From the NCBI RefSeq assembly GCF_000378725.1, contig NZ_KB900373.1, positions 1-64,000 on the forward strand: a stretch of DNA of 64,000 nucleotides. The letters run 5' to 3'. The notes below the pieces were generated by a model, which was not told where the DNA came from, ran no database searches, and worked only from the letters and a program-made list of their open reading frames with translations. The position numbers and the translations under genes are program-made. The stretch is from Peptoniphilus lacrimalis DSM 7455. Lineage in GTDB: Bacteria; Bacillota; Clostridia; Tissierellales; Peptoniphilaceae. Below, piece by piece: positions 52,503-62,384 of this stretch (position 1 is its first letter; every line of letters starts with the position of its first letter).

Positions 52503-52531
52503 TTCGAGTAGAAGGGTATTTAATTTATAAT
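52503..52531 (+). promoter_or_regulatory. Candidate promoter of the opuC-type operon
   Basis: TTCGAG (52503-52508), 17 bases, TATAAT (52526-52531), 36 bases before the start codon. The -35 box is weak. Confidence 0.5.
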
Positions 52532-52567
52532 TATAAGTGATAATTGATGATGGAAAGAGGAACCGAA

Positions 52568-53758
52568 ATGATAGAATTTAGGAATGTTAAGAAGATATAT
52601 CCAGGCAATCAGGTGGCAGTAACTGATATTAATTTAAAATTTAACACAGGAGAATTTATTTGTTTTATTGGTTTATCAGGTTCCGGAAAAACCACTTGTA
52701 TGCGTATGATTAATAGGATGAATGAGCTAACTGAAGGAGAAATACTAATTGATGGGATAAACATCAAAGATATTAATCCCGTAAGCTTAAGGAGAAAAAT
52801 AGGCTATGTGATTCAGCAAATAGGACTTTTTCCGCATATGAGTGTTTATGATAACATAGTTCTTGTTCCAAGATTATTAAAATGGGATGAAAGAAAAAAC
52901 AGAGAAATTGCAGAAGATTTAATTAAAAAAGTGGATTTACCGCTTTCATATTTAGATAAGTTTCCGGGAGAACTTTCAGGAGGTCAACAACAAAGAATCG
53001 GAGTTATAAGGGCCCTGGCAGCAAATCAAGATATTATTTTGATGGACGAACCATTTGGTGCCTTAGATCCAATTACCAGAGATTCCTTACAAAAACTTGT
53101 AAAAAAATTACAAAAAGAAATGGGGAAAACTATTGTTTTTGTTTCTCATGATATGGATGAAGCCCTAACACTGGCGGATAAAATAGTAATAATGAACAAG
53201 GGTACAGTTGTACAATTTGATACTCCGGAAAATATTTTGAAAAATCCGAAAAATGATTATGTTAGGGATCTGTTAGGAGAAGAAAAGTTAAACGAAGCCA
53301 AAACTTCTTTAAATTCAGTTGAAACCATTATGATTAAGGATCCGGTTTCAATTTCTAAAGATAAGACAACTTATGATGCCCTGGTACTTATGAGACAAAA
53401 AAGAGTTGACAATATGTTTATTACAGACAGTGAAAATCATCTTTGTGGCTACTTAAATATGTTTGATATAGGCAGCAAAGGCAGGAGAGTTTTGCCCTTA
53501 TATAAGGTTATGAAAAAAGCTCTGTCAATCACAAAAGAAACTAAAATCATGGATGCAATTAGGCAAATTTGGAAACTTGATGTTAAAAATTTGCCGGTTG
53601 TTGATGGAGAAAATCATTTTGTAGGGCTAATAACTCGTGCAACTATTGTAGATACAATTTATACAAATCTTTGGGGGTCTAATGAAATAGAAAATATCAG
53701 TGATTATGAAAATGAAAAAACCACAGTAATAAAGGATGAAAGTGATAATAATGCTTAA
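52568..53758 (+). CDS. opuCA: Osmolyte (betaine/carnitine/choline) ABC ATPase with CBS domains
   Basis: The 396-residue protein has an ABC domain (Walker A GLSGSGKTT ~36-44, Q-loop, signature LSGGQQQRIGV, Walker B IILMDEPFGALD) and a C-terminal pair of CBS domains (~250-375) that in OpuA/OpuCA sense ionic strength. The CBS pair and gene order fit OpuC. ATG 52568 was chosen for RBS AAGAGGAA rather than an upstream start. It overlaps opuCB by eight bases. Import protects against osmotic stress. Confidence 0.93.
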   Translation: MIEFRNVKKIYPGNQVAVTDINLKFNTGEFICFIGLSGSGKTTCMRMINRMNELTEGEILIDGINIKDINPVSLRRKIGYVIQQIGLFPHMSVYDNIVLVPRLLKWDERKNREIAEDLIKKVDLPLSYLDKFPGELSGGQQQRIGVIRALAANQDIILMDEPFGALDPITRDSLQKLVKKLQKEMGKTIVFVSHDMDEALTLADKIVIMNKGTVVQFDTPENILKNPKNDYVRDLLGEEKLNEAKTSLNSVETIMIKDPVSISKDKTTYDALVLMRQKRVDNMFITDSENHLCGYLNMFDIGSKGRRVLPLYKVMKKALSITKETKIMDAIRQIWKLDVKNLPVVDGENHFVGLITRATIVDTIYTNLWGSNEIENISDYENEKTTVIKDESDNNA

Positions 53759-54377
53759 ATTTTTTAATGAAAACAGTTTTGAGATTTATAAAAAAATTTT
53801 AGAACATTTATATATATCAACCATTTCACTTGGACTGGGGATTTTAATTGCAGTTCCAATAGGGATTTTATTAATAAGAAGTCAAGTTATAGCTAAAATT
53901 TTTATGGCACTTGCTTCAGTTTTGCAAACAGTACCATCTTTTGCCCTTTTGGCAATAATGATACCAATTTTTGGAGTTGGGAAAAAACCTGCCATATGTG
54001 CCTTATTTATATATTCACTATTACCAATTATGAGAAATACTTATCTGGGCATTGAGGCGGTAGATTCTAATTTAATAGATGCAGCTCTTGGCATGGGAAT
54101 GACTAAGAGTCAGTTATTATTTAAAGTTCAATTACCTATGGCTATGCCTGTAATTATGAGTGGAATAAGGCTATCTGCAGTATATGTTTTATCATGGGCT
54201 ACTCTTGCCTCATATATAGGCGGGGGCGGTATGGGAGATTTTATTTTTAACGGCTTAAACAATGCAATAATGCCAATGGTAGTATGGGGGACCATACCTG
54301 TAACCCTACTTGCAATATTGGCGGATTTTTTGTTGAGAAAACTTGAAAATAAAATCTCACCCTTAAGGAGATCATAA
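53751..54377 (+). CDS. opuCB: Osmolyte ABC permease
   Basis: The 208-residue membrane protein has about six helices, with the EAA loop ALGMGMTKSQLLFKVQLPMAMPVIMSGIR. It starts inside the last codons of the ATPase gene (ATG 53751, internal to a slightly longer frame). It pairs with the second permease to form the channel. The receptor gene starts two bases after its stop. Confidence 0.9.
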   Translation: MLKFFNENSFEIYKKILEHLYISTISLGLGILIAVPIGILLIRSQVIAKIFMALASVLQTVPSFALLAIMIPIFGVGKKPAICALFIYSLLPIMRNTYLGIEAVDSNLIDAALGMGMTKSQLLFKVQLPMAMPVIMSGIRLSAVYVLSWATLASYIGGGGMGDFIFNGLNNAIMPMVVWGTIPVTLLAILADFLLRKLENKISPLRRS

Positions 54378-54379
54378 CA

Positions 54380-55294
54380 ATGAAAAAGCTTAGAAAATTA
54401 TTGGGTCTTGTATTAATTTTTCTAACATCATGCAGCTTACCGGGAATTGGTATGGATACAAATAATGATGTAATTGTAGCAACAGGATCAACAACTGAAA
54501 GGCAAATCTTAGGAAATATTGTTGCACAGATGATAAGACACTATACAGACTTAAATGTAGGAATTATATCCAACCTCGGATCAACAACTTTAATAAATGT
54601 AGCCATGATTAAAGGGGATCTCAATGTGAGCGGAGGAATGTATACAGGAACATCCCTAACTGGAGAACTTGGAATGAAGCCTATCAAAGATCCGGAAAAA
54701 GCACTAAAGACTGTGCAAGTGGAATATTTAAAAAGATATAATAGGAAGTGGTATCCATCTTTTGGATTTGCAAATACTTATGCTTTTATGGTGAAAAAAG
54801 ATTTGGCACAAAAGTATGATTTAAAAAAAGTTTCGGATCTTGAAAAAATAAAAGACCAAATAAAAGTAGGTGTAGATACAGGTTGGATTAACAGACCTGG
54901 GGATGGATATAAGGGATTTCAAGAAATTTACGGTTTTTCCTTTAATAAGCTCTATCCCATGGAAATAAGTTTGGTATATACAGCTTTGGCTGAAAATGAG
55001 ATGGATGTAGTTTTGGGTTATTCAACAGATGGAAGGATAAATACCTATGGACTTATTTTATTAGAAGATGACAAAAGGCTGTTTCCACCATATGATTGCT
55101 CACCTGTAGCCACAATTAAAATTTTAGAAAAACACAAAGAGCTCGATAGAATACTTTTAAAACTTGAAAATTCTATAGATTCTGAAACTATGCAAAAATT
55201 AAATAGGATAAGTGATGAAGATTTAGTTGAACCGGAAACCTTGGCGAAAAAATTTTTAGAAGAGCATAATTATTTTGAGGAGGATAAGAAATGA
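54380..55294 (+). CDS. opuCC: Osmolyte-binding lipoprotein
   Basis: The 304-residue protein has lipobox LTSC (Cys18) and a glycine-betaine-type type II binding fold: VATGSTTERQILGNIVAQMI, the NVGIISNLGSTTLINVAMIKGDLNVSG segment and GFANTYAFMVKKDL. This is the OpuC/ProX-like receptor that delivers betaine, carnitine or choline; the exact ligand cannot be read. RBS AAGGAG. It overlaps the next permease by four bases. Confidence 0.9.
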   Translation: MKKLRKLLGLVLIFLTSCSLPGIGMDTNNDVIVATGSTTERQILGNIVAQMIRHYTDLNVGIISNLGSTTLINVAMIKGDLNVSGGMYTGTSLTGELGMKPIKDPEKALKTVQVEYLKRYNRKWYPSFGFANTYAFMVKKDLAQKYDLKKVSDLEKIKDQIKVGVDTGWINRPGDGYKGFQEIYGFSFNKLYPMEISLVYTALAENEMDVVLGYSTDGRINTYGLILLEDDKRLFPPYDCSPVATIKILEKHKELDRILLKLENSIDSETMQKLNRISDEDLVEPETLAKKFLEEHNYFEEDKK

Positions 55295-55938
55295 AAAATT
55301 TTTTAATTTATTATTTACAAAACTCTTCCTATATATTTGAACAGTTCATAAGGCATTTTTTAATTTCTTTTTATGGAGTTTTGTTTGCCTCAATCTTGTC
55401 AATACCCTTGGGATTTATTATTGCCAGGAAAGTGAAATTATCCGATTTTTTAATAGGGGTAGCAAACATTTTAGAAACAATACCATCATTGGCAATGCTT
55501 GCAATATTAATGTTTGCAATTGGGACAGGCCCTAATACCGTAGTGTTTGCAGTTTTTCTCTATGCAATTTTGCCCATTTTAAAAAATACTGTTGTAGGCA
55601 TAACGTCTATACCCGAAAAATATATTGATGCAGCCAAGGGAATGGGAATGACATCAGGACAAAGAATTTTAAAAGTAGAAATACCATTATCTATGGCAAT
55701 TATTATGGGAGGTATTAGAAACGCTCTTGTTCTCGCAATAGGAGTTACAGCTGTTGGAACATTTATTGGAGCAGGAGGTCTTGGAGATATTATTTCAAGA
55801 GGAATAAATGTTGCAAATGGAGGAGCGATTATAATTGCAGGAGCTGTTCCTACAGCTTTAATGGCAGTTGTCAGTGATTTTGTTTTAGGGATTATAGAAA
55901 ACAAATTAATGCCAAAATCTGTTAAAAAAGTTAGTTAA
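55291..55938 (+). CDS. opuCD: Osmolyte ABC permease, second subunit
   Basis: The 215-residue protein has about six membrane helices and the EAA loop AAKGMGMTSGQRILKVEIPLSMAIIMGGIR. It resembles opuCB closely, as in OpuC systems where two related permeases form the channel. The ATG overlaps the opuCC stop. A strong two-tier hairpin terminates the operon. Confidence 0.9.
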   Translation: MKNFLIYYLQNSSYIFEQFIRHFLISFYGVLFASILSIPLGFIIARKVKLSDFLIGVANILETIPSLAMLAILMFAIGTGPNTVVFAVFLYAILPILKNTVVGITSIPEKYIDAAKGMGMTSGQRILKVEIPLSMAIIMGGIRNALVLAIGVTAVGTFIGAGGLGDIISRGINVANGGAIIIAGAVPTALMAVVSDFVLGIIENKLMPKSVKKVS

Positions 55939-55947
55939 TAAAAAAGG

Positions 55948-55996
55948 AGTGTTACTGAATAGATAAATCTATTCAATTTAGTAACACTACCTTTTA
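55948..55996 (+). terminator. Operon terminator with nested stems
   Basis: AGTGTTACT pairs with AGTAACACT and encloses GAATAGAT/ATCTATTC, followed by CCTTTTAA. The hairpin also reads with the rubredoxin stop on the opposite strand. Confidence 0.75.
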
Positions 55997-56002
55997 ATAT
56001 TA

Positions 56003-56167
56003 TTATTCTTCAACAGGTTCAAAATCTGATTTTTCAGCTCCACAAAGAGGACACACCCAATCTTCTGGTAAATTTTCAAAAGCTACCCCTGGTTCAATTC
56101 CACCGTCTTCGTCGCCAACTTCTGGATCGTAAATATATCCACACATTGTGCATTCGTATTTTTTCAT
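56003..56167 (-). CDS. Rubredoxin
   Basis: The 54-residue iron protein has both metal-binding knuckles, [10 protein letters not shown] (Cys6, Cys9) and [14 protein letters not shown] (Cys39, Cys42), with the [15 protein letters not shown] loop and ENLPEDWVC. It transfers electrons, typically to superoxide reductase, flavorubredoxin or rubrerythrin in oxidative-stress defence of anaerobes. RBS AAAGGAGAA. It is short enough to be missed by ORF cut-offs. It is monocistronic between convergent/divergent units. Confidence 0.96.
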   Translation of the reverse strand: MKKYECTMCGYIYDPEVGDEDGGIEPGVAFENLPEDWVCPLCGAEKSDFEPVEE

Positions 56168-56378
56168 ATTATTCTCCTTTCAATATTAATAATTAGAAAA
56201 ATTCAATAATTCCATTTCTAATTATATGGTTTATACCCATTAAAATAAAAAAAATAGAATAAATTAAAAAAAATTTAAAAAAACTTATCTTAAAATTGTG
56301 CAAAAAAATTTTTATACAAAGTTTAACAATTTGAAAGTGGGGTAAATATTTTACGATTAAAGATTAAGGATGATTGAG

Positions 56379-56780
56379 ATGAATAACATGAATGTTATAT
56401 ATAGATTTGACGATTCTGTTACTAGCGATTTATTCTCTATAGAGCCCTTCGTAAAGGGAGCTGTTAGCGAATTAGAAAGTTTTATTGATGACAGGGATGC
56501 AATATTTGACATAAAATTAATTCTAAATGAGTTGGTAGTTAACGGAGCAATGCACGGAAATTGTAAAGATTGTTCCAAAAAAGTTCGTTTAAAAATGGTC
56601 ATGGATAAAAAAAGTCTTATGATAATTGTTAAAGATGAAGGAGAGGGCATAGACTATGAATCTTTAAGAGATGACTGCAAATCGTGGGACTTCAACGGAA
56701 GGGGTTTATTTATCGTTGAAGCCTTGACTGATGAGCTTATCCTTCATGACAATGAGGTAATAGCTATAAAAAATTTATAA
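56379..56780 (+). CDS. RsbW-like HATPase-domain protein
   Basis: The 133-residue protein is a small GHKL ATPase of the anti-sigma/serine-kinase type: N-box LNELVVNGAMHGN (~46-58), G1 VKDEGEGID (~87-95) and G2-like GRGLFIVEALTDE. RsbW/SpoIIAB relatives bind ATP and control sigma factors or partner anti-anti-sigma proteins. No sigma factor or STAS partner is nearby, so its target is unknown. ATG 56379 was chosen by AAGGA spacing. Confidence 0.85.
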   Translation: MNNMNVIYRFDDSVTSDLFSIEPFVKGAVSELESFIDDRDAIFDIKLILNELVVNGAMHGNCKDCSKKVRLKMVMDKKSLMIIVKDEGEGIDYESLRDDCKSWDFNGRGLFIVEALTDELILHDNEVIAIKNL

Positions 56781-56826
56781 TTCTCCTTTTTATATATCTT
56801 TAATCGAGTTTCATAATTTTTTAAAG

Positions 56827-56851
56827 ACACCTAATTAATGGTGTTTTTTAT
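56827..56851 (+). terminator. Terminator after the RsbW-like gene
   Basis: ACACC and GGTGT flank an 8-base loop, followed by T6. The stop codon of the antiporter gene on the other strand lies within it. Confidence 0.6.
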
Positions 56852-58130
56852 TTGCCCAAATATCAGCTAGGGTATTTACAAGGATCATATAAATGTTATA
56901 AAAAGAAAAATATATACCTCCAATAGGTGCTGATATTGTGTCTATAGGAATTCTACCTGATATATTCCAAGGTATAAACATAGAATTAAGTAAGGCTGAA
57001 TTTGACAAATTAAGGGCAAGTTTTTCTTTGTCTTCTATGTTTTCTCTACTCATTTCATAGGTTAGCATAATAGAAAGGGTTTGATTTGAAGAAAAACACG
57101 CAATAATTATTGACAAGATTTCCATTACAAAAAGTTGTGGGAATTTTTTATATAGACTGTTTACTGTCAATTTGATACTTTTTAATAGGTCAGTATTTTT
57201 GAATATACCGAAATAACCAGAAGATATGCCAACTATTAAGATAGCTTTAGCCATGGATATTACTCCACCACCATTTATTGATTTATCTGCATTTTCATTT
57301 ACATACCCCAATAGAGTACTTCTAAGAATTTGGTTTAAGGACATATTTTGGAAAAAATATGCAAGAGAAATTGCAATTATTATAGATAATCCCATATTAT
57401 ATTTTAATGGAACTTTAAACATTGCTAAAATAATTATTAATATAGCTGGAATAGCTAAGATAATGTTAAAATTGAAATCACTCTTAATTGAAGATAAATC
57501 AACATTATGAATGGTTCCTAAGCTGTTCAAATTTAAAATTTGAAAAGTTGTTATAGTTAAAATTATAGGAATTATCGAGGTTTTTATCATATTTTTTATA
57601 TTATTATAAAAATCTGTTTTTGTAATTGTAGCTATTAATAGAGCAGATGTTGACATTGGTGAGGTTCTATCACCGACAAAGCAACCTGAAATTATAGCAC
57701 CAGCACTGAAATAGGGATTCATATTAATGGCATAGGAAAGAGTCATAGATATTATACCAGCGGTGGAAGATGTTCCAAAACTTGAACCAGTTAATAGGGA
57801 AACTGTTGCATTAAATAGGAAAATGCCAACATAAAAATACTTGGGAGAAATTATTTTTACTGCATTATAAATTATGTAAGAAATTGTGCCACAGGCTCTC
57901 CAAGTTCCAGTAATCATACCTATAAGTAAAAAAATAAAAAGCATAAGTTTGCATGTTGAAAATCCTTGATAAACAAAGTTTAAAGATTCTTTTAATTTAT
58001 GACCTTTAATCAAACAGTAAATTATAAAAATTATTAAATTTGCCAGCAAGGCTAAAACTAAAGATATTTTTAAAACAATTGAACCTATTAAGACAATAAT
58101 AAAAAGTAAAAGTACAAAGTTTTCAAGCAT
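56835..58130 (-). CDS. NhaC-family Na+/H+ antiporter-like protein
   Basis: The 431-residue membrane protein has about 11-12 helices. The segments GSSFGTSSTAGIISMTLSYAINM and GCFVGDRTSPMSTSALLIATITK match the NhaC family, in which such residues line the exchange site. Malate/lactate exchangers belong to the same group, so the substrate may be Na+/H+ or an organic-acid antiport. ATG 58130 was chosen because GGGGG lies seven bases upstream. Confidence 0.85.
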   Translation of the reverse strand: MLENFVLLLFIIVLIGSIVLKISLVLALLANLIIFIIYCLIKGHKLKESLNFVYQGFSTCKLMLFIFLLIGMITGTWRACGTISYIIYNAVKIISPKYFYVGIFLFNATVSLLTGSSFGTSSTAGIISMTLSYAINMNPYFSAGAIISGCFVGDRTSPMSTSALLIATITKTDFYNNIKNMIKTSIIPIILTITTFQILNLNSLGTIHNVDLSSIKSDFNFNIILAIPAILIIILAMFKVPLKYNMGLSIIIAISLAYFFQNMSLNQILRSTLLGYVNENADKSINGGGVISMAKAILIVGISSGYFGIFKNTDLLKSIKLTVNSLYKKFPQLFVMEILSIIIACFSSNQTLSIMLTYEMSRENIEDKEKLALNLSNSALLNSMFIPWNISGRIPIDTISAPIGGIYFSFYNIYMILVNTLADIWANKKHH

Positions 58131-58265
58131 AATTTCCCCCATAATTAATCAAAAATTAAAATTAATTTAAGAATAATTTAATAATTATATATTATAATTT
58201 CACAAAAGCTTGTTGAAATTATTGTATAATAAAATTTAGACAAAATAAAGCATAAAGGAGATTGT

Positions 58266-60269
58266 ATGATAAAAGTTAAGAATTTTTTTAGGTCAATAGG
58301 AAAATTTTTGTGGGCACACAAATTTCTTCTAATAATTCTTGTATTAGCCTTAGTATTTTTGATGGCATCTATGGTTAAGGGAATGTTTTTAAAGAAAAAA
58401 GGAACAGAAATTTCTTCAAACCAAGTTATTATCCTGAAAAAAGGTGACGTGGTTAATTCAATAAATGAAAATGGAAAAGTTGTTTCTTCAACAAGCACTG
58501 ATATTTTTGCGGAAAAAGAATCACCTGTAAGTTCAATTAATGTTAAAGTTGGCGATGAGGTTAAAGAGGGAGATATAATTGCAACTCTAGATTCAAGTGT
58601 TATAGATGAAGAAATTGCAAAGAAAAAAGCTTCTGCAAGAGCTAATAATAAAACTGTAGGAGCAGGTATAGCCGCAGCTAAAAAAAGATTAGATGAAGCT
58701 GTAGAAAACAGATCTAATGGAACAAATGCAGGAATTGTAGCAGCAAAAGCAAGTGTTGAACAAAGTCTTGATGCTTATAAAAGCGCACAAAAAACCTATG
58801 AAGATTATAAAAATTCTTTGGAAAAGCAATATAATCCAGAAATTATTGGAGAAAAAAATTCCAGAGAAAATTTAGCCTATGGGGAAAAGAGTTCTCAATT
58901 AAAGTACAATCAACTTATTAACGATTTTTCAGATAACAAAAAGAAATCAAGTGAAAATAGAGTTCTGGCACAAGATTGTAACAGTAGAATTGATGCTATT
59001 CAAAGTAGGATTGATGATTTGACAAGAAAATCTACTGATATAGGCATAAGAATGAGTGATGTTCAAAATGACATATCTGATATTGGAAGTAAAGGTCAAT
59101 CTAATAAGCAACAAGGTAGCGATGTTAACAAAAACGAAGCAAAAAAATTAGAAGATGATATTATATCAAAAAGGCAGGAATTAAATAGTTTAACTAGATA
59201 CCAAGAAGAAATAAAAATAGAACTTTCTAAATTATCTGATGAACTTGCTAGTGCAAAATCTCAAAAGGAAAAATATACATCAGAAGCCGATGCTCTTGAT
59301 AAAGAAATTGATAGTCAAAGAAAAAATCTTGACCAAATGTCAATTGATATAGAAAAAGCTCATGATGACTTAAAATCAGATGCTGATAAATCAATAAAGG
59401 CTTCTCAAGCACGTGATGATCAGCTAAAAACTTATAAACTTGCCATGGATACTGCAGAAAATTCCTATAAGGCAGCTCTTGTTTCATTAAAATCTGCACA
59501 AACATCAGCAGACAATGAAATTTCCATGTTAAGAGATGCACTAAATTCTGCAAATGCAAACTCTAACAATTTAGATGAAGTGGAACTTAAATACTTGAAT
59601 GAAGAACTTGAAAAGACTAAAATTAGGGCCTTAAAAGATGGAACAATTACAAAAATTGATGCAAAAGAGGGAGAAGTGCCAAAATCAGCCATAGCAAGAA
59701 TTGAAACAGTAAACAAATTAAAAATAGAATCCCTTATTAAAGAATATAATGTTAAAGATGTAAAAATAGGGACAAAAGTAATCATTACATCGGATGCTCT
59801 TTCTGATGAAGAATTTGAAGGAAGGGTAAGTTTTATCAATCCAACTCCTGAAGATTTAGACCCCAACAGTCAATCAAAAGATGTTAATTACAAAACAGAA
59901 ATTGATATTTCAAAAGAAGACTCAGAAAAATTATCGCCAGGCATGAGTTTAAGGGTTAAATATATTTTATCTGAAGAAGAAGATACCTACCATGTTCCTA
60001 CGACTGCAATTTTTAATAGAGATGGAAGAGATTATGTTTTGGCATTAAAAAAAGATGGAAATAACACCTACAAGATTGCAAATGTAGAGGTAAAAAAAGG
60101 ACTTGAAAATGACTTTGAAACTGCAATAAAAGGCAAGGACTTAAAAAGGGATATGAAAGTTCTTTCTAATACTCAAGGATATGGAGAGGGACAAATAATT
60201 AATATATCAGAGAAGGCTGAAAACGAAGAAGAAAATAAAGAAAATTTAGAAAATAAAAATGGAGAATAG
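58266..60269 (+). CDS. MacA-type membrane fusion protein with long coiled coil
   Basis: The 667-residue protein has an N-terminal membrane anchor (residues ~14-39), a biotinyl/lipoyl-like beta domain (PVSSINVKVGDEVKEGDIIATLDSSV, ~93-118), a very long coiled coil (~120-450; repeats of Lys/Glu/Ser/Asp/Gln), then the return lipoyl and beta-barrel domains (AKEGEVPKSAIARIETV and SFINPTPEDLDPNSQ) and an acidic tail. In Gram-positives such proteins work with MacB-like ABC exporters of peptides or antimicrobials. It precedes the ATPase gene by one base and so is one operon. The coil is longer than in classic MacA. Confidence 0.88.
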   Translation: MIKVKNFFRSIGKFLWAHKFLLIILVLALVFLMASMVKGMFLKKKGTEISSNQVIILKKGDVVNSINENGKVVSSTSTDIFAEKESPVSSINVKVGDEVKEGDIIATLDSSVIDEEIAKKKASARANNKTVGAGIAAAKKRLDEAVENRSNGTNAGIVAAKASVEQSLDAYKSAQKTYEDYKNSLEKQYNPEIIGEKNSRENLAYGEKSSQLKYNQLINDFSDNKKKSSENRVLAQDCNSRIDAIQSRIDDLTRKSTDIGIRMSDVQNDISDIGSKGQSNKQQGSDVNKNEAKKLEDDIISKRQELNSLTRYQEEIKIELSKLSDELASAKSQKEKYTSEADALDKEIDSQRKNLDQMSIDIEKAHDDLKSDADKSIKASQARDDQLKTYKLAMDTAENSYKAALVSLKSAQTSADNEISMLRDALNSANANSNNLDEVELKYLNEELEKTKIRALKDGTITKIDAKEGEVPKSAIARIETVNKLKIESLIKEYNVKDVKIGTKVIITSDALSDEEFEGRVSFINPTPEDLDPNSQSKDVNYKTEIDISKEDSEKLSPGMSLRVKYILSEEEDTYHVPTTAIFNRDGRDYVLALKKDGNNTYKIANVEVKKGLENDFETAIKGKDLKRDMKVLSNTQGYGEGQIINISEKAENEEENKENLENKNGE

Positions 60270-60270
60270 G

Positions 60271-60951
60271 ATGACTAAACTTATTGAAATGAAAGAAATT
60301 AAAAAATCTTTCAATATAGGCAAAGAAAATGAGCTTGAAATTCTTCATGGCATAAATTTACAAGTAAATGCTGGGGAATTTGTATCAATAGTCGGTCAAT
60401 CTGGTTCAGGAAAATCTACTTTAATGAATATAATAGGTCTTTTAGATAGGCAGACCACTGGCATATATTCCCTAAATGGTGTGGATATAAAATCATTAAA
60501 TGATGTAGAGCTTTCTTCATATAGATCAAAGAAAATTGGTTTTGTATTTCAAAATTTCAATCTGATTCCAAGATCAAATGCCCTTAAAAATGTAGAACTC
60601 CCCATGCTTTATGCTAAAGTTTCTAGAAAAGAAAGAGAAGAAAGAGCGAAAATACTTTTGGAAGCTGTGGATATGAAAGAGAGAATGAGTCATGCACCAT
60701 CAGAACTTTCAGGAGGACAGAAGCAAAGAGTAGCTATAGCTAGAGCCATGGCAAATGATCCGGATATTATTCTTGCAGATGAACCTACAGGTGCCTTAGA
60801 TTCTGAAACGGGTAGACAGGTTATGGATTTATTTCACAAACTAAATGAAGAGGAAAAAAGAACTATAGTTGTAATAACGCATAACTTGGAACTTGCCGAG
60901 GAAGCCGACAGAATTTATAGGATGAAAGACGGAATGTTGGAGGAAGCATAA
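60271..60951 (+). CDS. MacB-type ABC transporter ATP-binding protein
   Basis: The 226-residue ATPase has Walker [10 protein letters not shown], signature SGGQKQRVA and Walker [13 protein letters not shown], with the MacB/LolD-type features [24 protein letters not shown] 60271 is behind GGAGAATAGG; a longer frame includes the RBS. Its TAA overlaps the permease ATG (TAATG), so stoichiometric translation is expected. The substrate is not deduced. Confidence 0.92.
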   Translation: MTKLIEMKEIKKSFNIGKENELEILHGINLQVNAGEFVSIVGQSGSGKSTLMNIIGLLDRQTTGIYSLNGVDIKSLNDVELSSYRSKKIGFVFQNFNLIPRSNALKNVELPMLYAKVSRKEREERAKILLEAVDMKERMSHAPSELSGGQKQRVAIARAMANDPDIILADEPTGALDSETGRQVMDLFHKLNEEEKRTIVVITHNLELAEEADRIYRMKDGMLEEA

Positions 60952-62204
60952 TGGATTTTTTTGAAACTTTAAGACTTTCTTTAGAAGGCTTGCGTGCCAA
61001 TAAAATGAGGTCTTTTCTAACCATGCTTGGAATAATTATTGGTATAGGTTCAGTTATAGGTATAACTACAATTGGTCATGCCATGACAAAATCTGTCAAT
61101 AAAGCATTTGATTCTATAGGAAATACTGCTGTTGAGATTTCTATAGTTCCTGATGAACCCAAATATTCTTGGGAAGATATTAGATATGAAGATGGATTAT
61201 CGGTAGATATGTTAAAAGACTTAAAAGAAAATTTATCAGATATTGTCAAAGATTACTCTATATATGGTGCAGGTGGTTCAGGCAAAATAAATCAGGGAGA
61301 TAAATCCATAAATGTAGATATAAATTCTACAACAAGCGGAAGTCAATATATTCAAAAAATAGATATGATTGGTGGAAGATTTTTAACTGATGAAGATAAT
61401 ACGAGGTCAAAATATGTGGCTGTAATTTCTGATAAAGTTGTAGATAAAATTTTTAATGGAGATATACAAAGTGCTTTAGGTTCTGAAATAAAAGTTAAAA
61501 AAGCAGATAAGTTATTAGTTTTGACAGTTGTAGGAGTTTACAAGTGGGAAAAGATAGAAGTCGGAGTTTTTGGAGGTTCTGGAGATACTTCAAAGATTTA
61601 TATTCCTTATAATGTGGGTGAGAGAGAAATAAATGGTTGGGTGAGTGATTATTTTTCTTATGCAGCCTTTGTTTTACAAAATTCTGATAATGTAGAGGAA
61701 GATTGTCAAAGTGTGAGTACCTATTTAAAAAATAAATATTTTTCTAAAAATGATAGGGTAAAAATAGACACAAATTCTGCCGTATCTCAAATGAAACAGA
61801 TGACATCAACAATGGATTCTTTACAGATTGCCATATCAGCTATTGCTGCTATATCATTACTTGTAGGCGGTATTGGAGTTATGAATATTTTACTTGTTTC
61901 TGTGACAGAAAGAACAAGAGAAATAGGAATAAGAAAAGCCCTTGGAGCCACAAGAAATGATATAAGATTTCAATTTATTACAGAATCTGTAATAATTTGT
62001 ATAGTTGGTGGAATTTTTGGTATATTTTTAGGTGGAGTCTTGGGCATTATAGGCTCATCTTTACTCAAGATGAGGTCCTTGCCATCTATAACATCAGTTG
62101 TTGTTGCAGTTGGTTTTTCAATGCTTATTGGAATTTTCTTCGGATATTATCCTGCAAATAAAGCCGCAAAGCTTGATCCTATAGAAGCTTTAAGATATGA
62201 ATAA
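60951..62204 (+). CDS. MacB/FtsX-type ABC transporter permease
   Basis: The 417-residue protein has the MacB layout: N-terminal TM helix (SFLTMLGIIIGIGSVIGITTIG), a large extracytoplasmic domain (~45-285), then three TM helices with GVMNILLVSVTERTREIGIRKALGA and the C-terminal GYYPANKAAKLDPIEALRYE, the family's hallmark ending. It forms a tripartite-like efflux pump with the preceding two genes. Possible substrates include antimicrobial peptides. Confidence 0.93.
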   Translation: MDFFETLRLSLEGLRANKMRSFLTMLGIIIGIGSVIGITTIGHAMTKSVNKAFDSIGNTAVEISIVPDEPKYSWEDIRYEDGLSVDMLKDLKENLSDIVKDYSIYGAGGSGKINQGDKSINVDINSTTSGSQYIQKIDMIGGRFLTDEDNTRSKYVAVISDKVVDKIFNGDIQSALGSEIKVKKADKLLVLTVVGVYKWEKIEVGVFGGSGDTSKIYIPYNVGEREINGWVSDYFSYAAFVLQNSDNVEEDCQSVSTYLKNKYFSKNDRVKIDTNSAVSQMKQMTSTMDSLQIAISAIAAISLLVGGIGVMNILLVSVTERTREIGIRKALGATRNDIRFQFITESVIICIVGGIFGIFLGGVLGIIGSSLLKMRSLPSITSVVVAVGFSMLIGIFFGYYPANKAAKLDPIEALRYE

Positions 62205-62384
62205 TTTATGATAAAAATTAAAATATTGTATGGATTTTAAGATAATTAATTTCCATGCAATTTTTTTATTTATCAATTTAAAAAATCAATAAAATTAAAT
62301 AAATATTGGGTATATAAAATTCAAGCTCAAATAATATAAAAATTATTAAATTTATAAATTACTATTGGAAGAAGTGATGATTAA